Below, in pieces: positions 43,162-50,914 of a stretch of DNA of 64,000 nt. Numbering within the stretch: the first letter of the stretch is position 1; each line of letters starts with the position of its first letter. The position numbers and the translations under genes were made by a program. Source of the DNA: Streptomyces malaysiensis subsp. samsunensis (GTDB lineage Bacteria; Actinomycetota; Actinomycetes; Streptomycetales; Streptomycetaceae); the NCBI RefSeq assembly GCF_024519315.1, contig NZ_JANIIC010000059.1, positions 1-64,000 of the forward strand, given 5' to 3'. The notes beneath the pieces were generated by a model. The model saw only the letters and a list, made by a program, of their open reading frames with translations. It was not told where the DNA came from and ran no database searches.

Positions 43162-44178
43162 ATGCCAGGCGCTATTCACGCCGAGGGTCTGGTGAAGACC
43201 TTCGGCGACGTAAGGGCTCTGGACGGCGTCGATCTCGACGTACCGGAAGGAACCGTTCTAGGACTGCTCGGCCCCAATGGCGCCGGCAAGACCACAGCGG
43301 TGCGCGTGCTCACCACGCTGCTGCGCCCGGACAGCGGGAGGGCGGTGGTCGCGGGTGTGGACGTACTGAAGAACCCCGACGAGGTCCGTCGTTCCATCGG
43401 GCTGTCCGGCCAATTCGCCGCCGTGGACGAGTACTTGACCGGCCGTGAGAACCTCCGGATGGTCGGCCAGCTCTACCAGATGGGAGCGCGGGCGGCCAGG
43501 GCCCGCGCGAGTGAGCTGCTGGAGCGGTTCAGCCTCGCCGAGGCGGCCGACCGCACCGCCAAGACGTACTCCGGCGGAATGCGGCGGAGGCTGGACCTCG
43601 CCGCGGCGCTGGTGGTCAGGCCGCCTGTGATGTTCATGGACGAGCCGACCACCGGTCTGGACCCGCGCAACCGGCAGGCGCTGTGGGAGGTCATCCAGGA
43701 GCTGGTGGCCGGCGGTACGACGCTGCTGCTGACCACGCAGTATCTGGAGGAGGCGGACCATCTGGCGCATGACATCTGCGTGATCGACCGCGGCCGGGTC
43801 ATCGCCCGCGGCACCTCCGACCAGCTCAAGGCCCGTACGGGCGGGGAGCGCGTGGAGGTCGTGGTGCATGAGCGCGAGCACATCGCGGCCGCCGATGAGG
43901 TGCTGCGGGTCCTGGGCAAGGGCGAGACGACCGTGCAGGAGCACACCCGTAAGGTCACCGTCCCGGTCGTGGGCGGCGCCAAGCTGCTCGCCGAGGTGAT
44001 CCGCGAACTGGACAGCCGCGGTGTCGAGATCGACGACATCGGGCTGCGCAGACCGACCCTGGACGATGTGTTCATCTCGCTCACCGGCCGTGGGACCGAG
44101 GACGGACTCCGGGGTGGCGGCGGGACCGAGGACGGACTCCGGGGTGGCGGCGGGGCCGAGGGCGGGGGAGGCGAGTGA
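43162..44178 (+). CDS. ABC exporter ATPase, DrrA-type
   Basis: A 338-residue ATPase of the daunorubicin-resistance (DrrA) group: Walker A LLGPNGAGKTTAVRVL, signature KTYSGGMRRRLDLAAAL, Walker B VMFMDEPTTGLDPRN and TTQYLEEADHLAHDI. The DrrA-specific C-terminal region (LRRPTLDDVFISLTG) is present. It powers export through the permease encoded next. The tail contains a twofold 30-bp repeat giving GTEDGLRGGG. A GGGGAG motif supports the ATG at 43162 rather than the upstream TTG. Confidence 0.88.
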   Translation: MPGAIHAEGLVKTFGDVRALDGVDLDVPEGTVLGLLGPNGAGKTTAVRVLTTLLRPDSGRAVVAGVDVLKNPDEVRRSIGLSGQFAAVDEYLTGRENLRMVGQLYQMGARAARARASELLERFSLAEAADRTAKTYSGGMRRRLDLAAALVVRPPVMFMDEPTTGLDPRNRQALWEVIQELVAGGTTLLLTTQYLEEADHLAHDICVIDRGRVIARGTSDQLKARTGGERVEVVVHEREHIAAADEVLRVLGKGETTVQEHTRKVTVPVVGGAKLLAEVIRELDSRGVEIDDIGLRRPTLDDVFISLTGRGTEDGLRGGGGTEDGLRGGGGAEGGGGE

Positions 44179-45041
44179 TGGCGGTTGTCGAGGAGACCGG
44201 TGCCGCCGTCGCCGCGGCGCCCCGGCCGCGCGGCGGACCGCTGCGGTCCGTCCGGGATTCGCTGGTGGTCGCCAAGCGCAATCTGATCCGGATGATGCGC
44301 ATTCCGGAGATGGTGGTGTTCGGCCTGGTGCAGCCGATCATGTTCGTGGTGCTGTTCAGCTATGTGTTCGGCGGCGCGATCATGGTTCCGGGGCAGTCCG
44401 GCGCGGATGCCACGGTGTATCGCGAGTTCCTGATGGCCGGGATCTTCGCGCAGACCGTGACCTTCGCCACGGCGGGCGCGGGCGCGGGGATCGCCGACGA
44501 TATGCACAAGGGGCTGATCGACCGCTTCCGCTCGCTGCCGATGGCGCGCGGTGCGGTGCTCACCGGCCGTACGCTCGCGGATCTCGTCCAGACGGCGCTG
44601 ACGCTGGTGGTGCTGGCGATCGTCGCGGTCATCGTGGGCTGGCGGATCCATGACGGTGTGCCGAAGGCGCTGGCCGCGTTCGGGCTGCTGCTTCTGCTCG
44701 GCTACGCCTTCTCGTGGATCGGCGCGCTGATCGGTCTCTCGGTGCGGACGCCGGAGGCGGCCACCTCGGGCGGGCTGATCTGGCTGTTCCCGCTGACGTT
44801 CATCTCGAACGCCTTCGTGCCGTCCAGCAAGATGCCCGCCGCGCTGGGCCATATCGCCGACTGGAACCCCTTCAGCGCGACGGTGCAGGCGTCCCGGCAG
44901 CTGTTCGGCAATCCGGAGGGCGTGGTCTCGGACGCCTGGCCGATGCGGCATCCGGCGCTGGCGTCGATCCTCTGGTCGCTGCTGATCATCCTGGTCTTCC
45001 GGACGCTGGCGGTGCGCAAGTACCGCTCGGCGACCGCCTGA
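44178..45041 (+). CDS. ABC-2 type exporter permease, DrrB-type
   Basis: About 287 residues with six hydrophobic segments and the ABC-2 landmarks RNLIRMMRIPEMVVFGLVQP, FRSLPMARGAVLTGRTLADL and WLFPLTFISNAFVPSSKMPA. It is the membrane partner of the DrrA-type ATPase. ATG at 44178 has GGAGG at good spacing; GTG at 44175 is an alternative. Substrate unknown, probably a hydrophobic or antibiotic-like compound. Confidence 0.88.
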   Translation: MAVVEETGAAVAAAPRPRGGPLRSVRDSLVVAKRNLIRMMRIPEMVVFGLVQPIMFVVLFSYVFGGAIMVPGQSGADATVYREFLMAGIFAQTVTFATAGAGAGIADDMHKGLIDRFRSLPMARGAVLTGRTLADLVQTALTLVVLAIVAVIVGWRIHDGVPKALAAFGLLLLLGYAFSWIGALIGLSVRTPEAATSGGLIWLFPLTFISNAFVPSSKMPAALGHIADWNPFSATVQASRQLFGNPEGVVSDAWPMRHPALASILWSLLIILVFRTLAVRKYRSATA

Positions 45042-45070
45042 GCGGCCCTTCCGGGAGCACGGAGATCGAG

Positions 45071-45102
45071 GGGGAGCCCCGGCCGTCCGGCCGGGGCTCC
45101 CC
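45071..45102. terminator. Bidirectional hairpin terminator
   Basis: GGGGAGCCCCGGCC (45071-45084) and GGCCGGGGCTCCCC (45089-45102) form a perfect 14-bp stem with a 4-nt loop between the converging exporter permease and greA genes, so it can serve both. Confidence 0.85.
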
Positions 45103-45116
45103 ACCAGGCGTTCGGC

Positions 45117-45614
45117 TCAGCCCTGGTACGGCTTGGCCTCGAGGATCCGCACCGAGGCGGTACGGCCGTTGGGCAGCTCGTACTCCGCGTCCTGGCCCAC
45201 CTTCTTGCCGTTCACACCCGAGCCCAGCGGGGACTGCGGCGAGTAGGTCTCGACGCCCGCGCTCGCGTACTCACGAGAGGCGAGCAGGAAGGTCAGGGTG
45301 TCGTCCGGGTCGCCGTCGAAGGCGATGGTGACGACCATGCCGGGGGCGACCACGCCGGTGTCCGCGGGGGCCTCGCCGACCTTCGCGTGCTGGAGGAGCT
45401 GCGTCAGCTGGCGGACGCGGAGCTCCTGCTTGCCCTGCTCTTCCTTGGCGGCGTGGTAACCCCCGTTCTCCCGGAGGTCACCCTCCTCCCGGGCAGCCTC
45501 GATCTTCTTCGCGATCTCGACACGTGCGGGACCCGACAGGTACTCCAGCTCGGCCTTGAGCTGGTCGTACGCCTCCTGGGTCAGCCAGGTGACGTTCTCG
45601 CTGGTCTGGGTCAC
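45117..45614 (-). CDS. greA: Transcription elongation factor GreA
   Basis: A 165-residue GreA that rescues backtracked RNA polymerase. The N-terminal coiled coil reads WLTQEAYDQLKAELEYLSGP, ARVEIAKKIEAAREEGDLRE and NGGYHAAKEEQG, with the acidic tip (EGDLRENGGY) that enters the polymerase channel. The C-terminal FKBP-like domain ends in SPLGSGVNGKKVGQDAEYEL. The GTG at 45614 is preceded by GAGGAGC; the longer in-frame reading is not conserved. Confidence 0.95.
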   Translation of the reverse strand: MTQTSENVTWLTQEAYDQLKAELEYLSGPARVEIAKKIEAAREEGDLRENGGYHAAKEEQGKQELRVRQLTQLLQHAKVGEAPADTGVVAPGMVVTIAFDGDPDDTLTFLLASREYASAGVETYSPQSPLGSGVNGKKVGQDAEYELPNGRTASVRILEAKPYQG

Positions 45615-45803
45615 AGGTGCTCCTCGTCGGTGCTGGGAATACAAATGAACGCCCTACTCAGAAGGGTGCGCCTTCGAAGCCGGGCGAAACCACGAGCCTA
45701 ACAATTCCGGCAAGAAACGGGGAGGAGGGAACTGGGCGTAATGCGTAGGAAACCCGTCAGCGCTGGTCAGATCGGGTCCGTTGCTCCGACACGTCCAGTT
45801 CGA

Positions 45804-46208
45804 TTATCGAACAGGTTCGCAGCCGATCAGCTCGGCGCTGGTCGCCCGGGCCGTGGTGCGCACCGTCACCACCTTGACCAGGTCGTCCTGGCGCTGGTCG
45901 AAGGTGAAGTCCTTCCGGCCCACCTCGGCGTGGTACTGGTCCAGGGTGCGCACCGTGCAGACACCGGTGGCGCCCTTGTCCTTGGTGACCTCCAGCCGCA
46001 CATCGACGGCGTCGTCGGCGACCACCTTGAAACCGGTCAACCGGCCGCTGACGTCCTGACCGGTGATGTAGTCGTACCCGAACCACGAGATCAGGGCCAG
46101 CAGCCCGGCACCGAGCACCGCGCCGACGATCTTCAGCGTACGGTCCGCACGCGCGTCCGCGGACCGGCCGTAACGCCCGTCGGGCAGACCCTCGCGCACC
46201 GCGGCCAT
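45804..46208 (-). CDS. DUF4307-type membrane protein
   Basis: A 134-residue protein with a short cytoplasmic N-terminus (LPDGRYGRSADARADRTLKI), one transmembrane helix (VGAVLGAGLLALISWFGYDY) and an extracytoplasmic beta-rich domain (VSGRLTGFKVVADDAVDVRL, GVCTVRTLDQYHAEVGRKDF). This is the DUF4307 layout, found next to mca in many actinobacteria. Function unknown. It is divergent from mca, with 97 bp between the starts. GGAGG precedes the ATG at 46208. Confidence 0.85.
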   Translation of the reverse strand: MAAVREGLPDGRYGRSADARADRTLKIVGAVLGAGLLALISWFGYDYITGQDVSGRLTGFKVVADDAVDVRLEVTKDKGATGVCTVRTLDQYHAEVGRKDFTFDQRQDDLVKVVTVRTTARATSAELIGCEPVR

Positions 46209-46305
46209 GGGCGTTCCTCCTGCTGGGGGAGAGATCGGAATTATTCGTCCCCGGTTTAGGTCACTATAGAAGCCGTCTCCCACGACGAATCACTGAGGAT
46301 CGAAC

Positions 46306-47178
46306 TTGACTGAGCAGCTGCGTTTGATGGCCGTGCACGCGCATCCCGATGACGAGTCGAGCAAGGGCGCGGCCACCATGGCCAAGTACGTGTCCGAGGG
46401 GGTGGACGTGCTGGTCGCCACCTGCACAGGCGGGGAGCGCGGCTCCATCCTGAACCCCAAGCTCCAGGGTGATCCCTACATCGAGGAGCACATCCACGAG
46501 GTCCGCGCCAAGGAGATGGACGAGGCGCGCCAGATCCTCGGCGTCAAGCAGGAGTGGCTGGGCTTCGTGGACTCCGGACTGCCCGAGGGCGATCCGCTGC
46601 CGCCACTGCCCGAGGGCTGCTTCGCGCTCCAGGACGTCGAGGCGGCCGCGGAGCCGCTGGTGAGGCTGATCCGCTCGTTCAAGCCGCAGGTGATCACCAC
46701 CTATGACGAGAACGGCGGTTATCCGCACCCCGACCACATCATGACCCACAAGATCACGATGGTGGCCTTCGAGGCGGCTGGTGACCCCGGGAAGTACCCG
46801 GAGGCGGGGGAGCCCTGGCAGCCGCAGAAGGTCTACTACAACCAGGGCTTCAACCGGGCGCGCACCGTCGCGCTGCACGAGGCGCTGCTGGCCCGCGGGA
46901 TGGACTCGCCGTACGGGGAGTGGCTGGAGCGCTGGAAGACGTTCGACCGGCCCGAGCGCACGCTGACCACCTATGTGCCCTGCGCCGACTTCTTCGAGAT
47001 CCGCGACAAGGCGCTGATCGCGCACCGTACGCAGATCGACCCCGACGGCGGCTGGTTCCGGGTGCCGATGGACATCCAGAAGGAGATCTGGCCCACCGAG
47101 GAGTACGAGCTCGCCAAGTCGCTCGTGGACACCTCCCTCCCCGAGGACGACCTCTTCGCGGGCATCCGCAACAATTGA
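46306..47178 (+). CDS. mca: Mycothiol S-conjugate amidase
   Basis: A 290-residue zinc amidase of the LmbE/PIG-L family. The metal motif MAVHAHPDDESSKGAATMAK (HPDDE) and the downstream YPHPDHIMTHKI (HPDH) are present, and CTGGERGSILNPK is typical of Mca/MshB. Mca cleaves mycothiol conjugates of toxins and antibiotics so the mercapturic acid can be exported. Length and the closing FEIRDKALIAHRTQIDPDGG favour Mca over MshB. It starts with TTG. Confidence 0.93.
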   Translation: MTEQLRLMAVHAHPDDESSKGAATMAKYVSEGVDVLVATCTGGERGSILNPKLQGDPYIEEHIHEVRAKEMDEARQILGVKQEWLGFVDSGLPEGDPLPPLPEGCFALQDVEAAAEPLVRLIRSFKPQVITTYDENGGYPHPDHIMTHKITMVAFEAAGDPGKYPEAGEPWQPQKVYYNQGFNRARTVALHEALLARGMDSPYGEWLERWKTFDRPERTLTTYVPCADFFEIRDKALIAHRTQIDPDGGWFRVPMDIQKEIWPTEEYELAKSLVDTSLPEDDLFAGIRNN

Positions 47179-47182
47179 GCCC

Positions 47183-47434
47183 ATGATGAGCCCCACCAGC
47201 ACCCTCGCCATGACTCATCTCGTCCCGCTCGCCAAGGACCTGGACGAGAACAAGGTGACCCCGGGCGTCCTCGGTTTCATCGTCTTCGCCGTGATCGGCG
47301 CGGCGGTGTGGCTGCTGATGAAGTCCATGAACAAGCACATGAAGCGGGTGAACTTCGAGGAGGCGCCGGAGCCGGGCAAAGCTCCGGCGGCGGCTTCCGC
47401 CGAAGGCACCAAGAGCGAGGAGCGCACGGCCTGA
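47183..47434 (+). CDS. Small conserved membrane protein downstream of mca
   Basis: An 83-residue protein with one hydrophobic segment (VTPGVLGFIVFAVIGAAVWL) and a basic MNKHMKRVNF stretch after it, then a disordered charged tail. It begins five bases after the mca stop, so it is in the same operon. Function unknown. Confidence 0.75.
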   Translation: MMSPTSTLAMTHLVPLAKDLDENKVTPGVLGFIVFAVIGAAVWLLMKSMNKHMKRVNFEEAPEPGKAPAAASAEGTKSEERTA

Positions 47435-47486
47435 GCCCTGACCGCGTGCCCCGCAGCACGAGCGGGACCCCGACGGCGTCTCGGCG

Positions 47487-47509
47487 CACTCCCTGCGGAG
47501 CGCTCAGGC
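47487..47509 (+). repeat. Fragment of the dispersed intergenic repeat
   Basis: CACTCCCTGCGGAGCGCTC followed by AGGC matches the right-hand end of the element at 3961-4101 with few changes. The stop codon of the STAND/TPR gene (TCA at 47504-47506 on this strand) lies in it at the same position as in copies A and C. Confidence 0.6.
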
Positions 47510-50500
47510 GCGGGGCCGGTCCGGCAGCACGGCCATGACCTCGCGCGAGTGGCGGCTCGGCACCATGCCGAGCTGCCATGCCTGCCACCCCGTCTCCGGC
47601 TCGACGCCGCGCGCCAGCACCAGCGCGAACGCCTCCGCGCACCCCTCCAGCCGGGAATCCCCCGCCGTGCCGTCCTCGCGCATCTCCCGCATCAGCTCCG
47701 CCAGCTCCTCCTGGGCCACCGCCGTGCCGATGACCGAGCCGCCCGCGGAGGCGAACGGCAGCAGGGTGCAGCGCAGGAACCGGGCCCAGGAGCGGCCGCG
47801 CCGGTCCCCGTACCCGGCGAACAGCACCGCCGCCTCGTCCACCAGCTCCAGGGCCTGCGCCGCCTTGCCGTTTCCCGCGTCGATCACCGCCAGCTCGATA
47901 CAGGACCATGCCTCGCCATGGGCCACGCCCACCCGGCGGAAGTCCTGCCGCGCGTCCTGGAGCAGCTGCCTCGCGAAGCCGCTGTTGCGCAGCGAACCGG
48001 TCTGCGCCGCCCGCAGATCGCGGGTGACCCGCGCGGAGTGGTGACGGGCACACGCCAGCCCGTACACATCCCGCATCCGGCTGAACATCGTGCGGGCCCG
48101 CTCCAGCTCACGCACCGCCGAGTCGTGGTCGCCGCGCTCCTCCAGCGCCTGGCCCAGGTAGTACAGCGTCCATGCCTCACCGCGCGCGTCCTCGTTCTCC
48201 CGGTGGCGGGCGAGGGCCTGGCGCAGCTGGTCGGCGGCCGTCGACGCCTCCCCGGCCACCAGCTGGGCCCGGGCCAGCTGGGTGAGCGCCCATGCCTCGC
48301 CGCGCTGGTCATGGGTGCGGCTATAGGCGTCCAGCGCGCCCCGCAGCTCGGCCTCGGCGCGCGGCACATCGCCCATCCGCAGACATGCCTGGCCCAGCTG
48401 GAAGTGGGCCCACGCCTGGCCGTGCAGGCTCTCGCTCTCCTGATGCAGCTCCAGGGCCTCGCCCAGCAGCTCCAGCGCCTCCGCCAGCCCGCCGCGGTCG
48501 CGCTCCACCGCCGCCAGGGCGTGCATCGTCCAGGCCCGGTCGCCGCGCAGCTCCTCGGCCCGCTGGAGCTCCAGCGCCTCGCGCAGCTTCGCCGCGGCCT
48601 CCACGAGATTGCCCTGGTGGTGCAGGGTGATGCCCAGACTGCACAGCGCACGGGCCGCGCCCGCCTGGTGCTGCGCCTCGAAATACAGGTCCACCACCGA
48701 GGACAGTGTGGTGCGCGCCTGGTCCAGCTCGCCGAGCTGGCGGGCCGCGATACCGGTGCGCCACTGCACGGACCGCATCAGCAGCCCCTGGTCGACGGCC
48801 TGGGTGAGCTCGCTGATCTCACCCAGCCGATAGAGATCGCCGCGCAGCAGGCAGTAGTCGCACAGCGCGCCCAGCAGATGGAGCACCGCGGCCTGGTCCA
48901 CACCCTCCGCATGGCGCAGCGCGGCGGTGATGAAGCTCGATTCGTCGTCCAGCCAGCGCAGCGCCGCGTCCAGCGAGGTGAAGCCATGGCCGCCCGCCGC
49001 GCCCTTGCCGAAGATGTCGGCACGGGTGGACGTCTTGCCGTCGACCAGCCGGATCACCGAGTCCGCGAGCTCGGCGTAGCTGCGGATCAGCCGCTCCTGC
49101 GCGGCGGTGCGCTGCTCCGGCTGCTCCTCGTCGAGCAGCCGGGCGTGGGCGAAGGAGCGCACCAGGTCATGGAGGCGGTAACGGCTGCCGCGCACATGCT
49201 GGATCAGCCCGGCCCGGCCGAGCGCCTTCAGATGGCGGCCGGCCTCCTGCTCATCGGCGTCCAGCAGCGCCGCGGCGGCCGCGCCGCCCAGGCTGGCCCG
49301 CCCGGCCAGCGCCAGCCGGCGCAGCAGCCGCCGGGCGCCGTCCTGCTGGTCGGTGTAGCGCAGCCACAGGGCGCGCTCGATCGCGCCCACCGGGCCGTAC
49401 GCCTCCAGCTCGGTGACCAGGGCGGCGGGGGTGCGGGGGCCGAGCGAGGAGCCCGCGATCCGCAGCGCCAGCGGCAGCCGCCCGCACAGCTCGGCGATCC
49501 GCTCCATGGACTGCCCGTCGTAGGGCCCGGCGCCGGTGGGCTCCTCGGCCGAGGCCCGCAGCAGCTCCTCGGCGCCCGGCTCGTCCAGCGGGCCCACCTC
49601 CACCCGGTGCACCCGGGCGGCGAGGTTGTCCGGGAGGCTGAGCGGGGTGCGCGAGGTGATCAGGACCAGGCTGTCGGACCGCTCGGGGATCAGCGTGCGC
49701 ACCTGCTCGGCGTCGCGGGCGTCGTCGAGCACGATGGTGACCGGCAGCCCGGTCAGATACTGGTGATACAGCTCGGTGAGCCGCCTGATGTGCTGGTCCT
49801 GCGAGGACCGCTCCCGGAAGAGCAACTGATCGCGGGGTGCGCCGAGCCGGTTCAGCAGATGCAGCAGCGCGTCCCGGGTCGGCAGCGGGGCCTGCTCGGG
49901 GCTGTCGCCACGCAGATCGACCAGGCACGCACCGCGGAACTCGTCGTGCAGATGGTGGGCCGCCCGCACCGCCAGCATGGTGCGGCCGGAGCCCGGCGGG
50001 CCCTCCAGCAGCACCACCGTGGGCTTGGTCTCGGTGGACGCGCGGGCCTGCCGCACCCACTGCGCGATCTGGGTGATCTGCGCATGCCGCCCGGCGAACG
50101 GGCCGTCCGCCTCGGGCAGATGGGCGAAGGACTGCTCCAGCACGGTGCGCCTGCGGGCCGCCTGGCTGCGGTCCGCGCCGCGCAGCTTCGGCAGCTGACC
50201 GGTGGCGGAGGCCGAGCGCTTCGCCGAACCGCCGCCCTGGCGGGTGGCGGCCGCGGTCATCCGGTGCTGATCGATGAACGGCCGGATGCCCCGCACCTCG
50301 ACCGCCGTGAGCCACTGGAGCCGCAGCTGCTCGGGCCCGCCGGGCTGGTTGCGCAGCGCGGCCTGGCGGTGGGCGGCGGGCCAGTGGCTCGCGGTGAGCT
50401 TGACGACGGCCGCCGCCGATCCGGCCACCGCGGCCGTCACCCCCGCGCCCAGCGCCGTGCCCGCCGACGTGCCGTAGGTGAGATCCGCGCCGAAGGCCGC

Positions 50501-50791
50501 TGCCGCGGCGACCGTCGCGGCCAGCGCCGGAGTGCCCAGCTGCCCGCGCGACAGGCGCGAAGAGAGCGGTCTGCTGCCCGCGCCGGATTCGTCCAGCGCG
50601 CGCACATACGCCCCGTACTCCTCCGCGGCGGCCGCGGCCATCTCGTCCAGCGCGCCCCGCGCCCGGCCGAGCAGCACTCCGCCGTCGGTGCGCCCGCCCG
50701 AGCGGCGCACCTCCTCCTCCACGGCGCGCGACAGCAGCCGCTCGACCTCGGTCCGGTGGCTTTCCCGCAGCACCGCCAGTGATCCCGGCAT
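47504..50791 (-). CDS. STAND-type ATPase with tetratricopeptide repeats
   Basis: A 1095-residue protein. An Ala/Gly-rich, partly hydrophobic N-terminus (about 85-130) is followed by an NB-ARC-like NTPase with Walker A VVLLEGPPGSGRTMLAV (about 268) and LPVTIVLDDARDAEQVRTLI as Walker B/sensor. A winged-helix-like linker and then about ten tetratricopeptide repeats make up the C-terminal half (LGITLHHQGNLVEAAAKLRE, AWAHFQLGQACLRMGDVPRA, WTLYYLGQALEERGDHDSAV). This is the AfsR-like scaffold without a SARP DNA-binding domain. An AGGAGGGGG sequence fixes the ATG at 50791. Confidence 0.87.
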   Translation of the reverse strand: MPGSLAVLRESHRTEVERLLSRAVEEEVRRSGGRTDGGVLLGRARGALDEMAAAAAEEYGAYVRALDESGAGSRPLSSRLSRGQLGTPALAATVAAAAAFGADLTYGTSAGTALGAGVTAAVAGSAAAVVKLTASHWPAAHRQAALRNQPGGPEQLRLQWLTAVEVRGIRPFIDQHRMTAAATRQGGGSAKRSASATGQLPKLRGADRSQAARRRTVLEQSFAHLPEADGPFAGRHAQITQIAQWVRQARASTETKPTVVLLEGPPGSGRTMLAVRAAHHLHDEFRGACLVDLRGDSPEQAPLPTRDALLHLLNRLGAPRDQLLFRERSSQDQHIRRLTELYHQYLTGLPVTIVLDDARDAEQVRTLIPERSDSLVLITSRTPLSLPDNLAARVHRVEVGPLDEPGAEELLRASAEEPTGAGPYDGQSMERIAELCGRLPLALRIAGSSLGPRTPAALVTELEAYGPVGAIERALWLRYTDQQDGARRLLRRLALAGRASLGGAAAAALLDADEQEAGRHLKALGRAGLIQHVRGSRYRLHDLVRSFAHARLLDEEQPEQRTAAQERLIRSYAELADSVIRLVDGKTSTRADIFGKGAAGGHGFTSLDAALRWLDDESSFITAALRHAEGVDQAAVLHLLGALCDYCLLRGDLYRLGEISELTQAVDQGLLMRSVQWRTGIAARQLGELDQARTTLSSVVDLYFEAQHQAGAARALCSLGITLHHQGNLVEAAAKLREALELQRAEELRGDRAWTMHALAAVERDRGGLAEALELLGEALELHQESESLHGQAWAHFQLGQACLRMGDVPRAEAELRGALDAYSRTHDQRGEAWALTQLARAQLVAGEASTAADQLRQALARHRENEDARGEAWTLYYLGQALEERGDHDSAVRELERARTMFSRMRDVYGLACARHHSARVTRDLRAAQTGSLRNSGFARQLLQDARQDFRRVGVAHGEAWSCIELAVIDAGNGKAAQALELVDEAAVLFAGYGDRRGRSWARFLRCTLLPFASAGGSVIGTAVAQEELAELMREMREDGTAGDSRLEGCAEAFALVLARGVEPETGWQAWQLGMVPSRHSREVMAVLPDRPRA

Positions 50792-50854
50792 GTGATCCCC
50801 CTCCTGCGCAGCAGTGCCATCAGTCTTCCGCTTCTGGCTCTTATCCGGCAGTCC

Positions 50855-50878
50855 TGTGGATAACTCCCCTGTGGATAA
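50855..50878. promoter_or_regulatory. Pair of DnaA-box-like sequences
   Basis: TGTGGATAA occurs at 50855-50863 and 50870-50878, 15 bp apart, each the exact reverse complement of the consensus DnaA box TTATCCACA. They lie in the 123-bp divergent interval between the STAND/TPR gene and the DUF255 gene. Confidence 0.5.
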
Positions 50879-50914
50879 CTTCGTCTGTCTCGCCGGGTGG
50901 GGGAGGATGGAGCC

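Noticed and set aside
47549..50782. 1077-codon plus-strand frame
   Set aside because: It is the complement of the TPR protein and shows only shadow composition.
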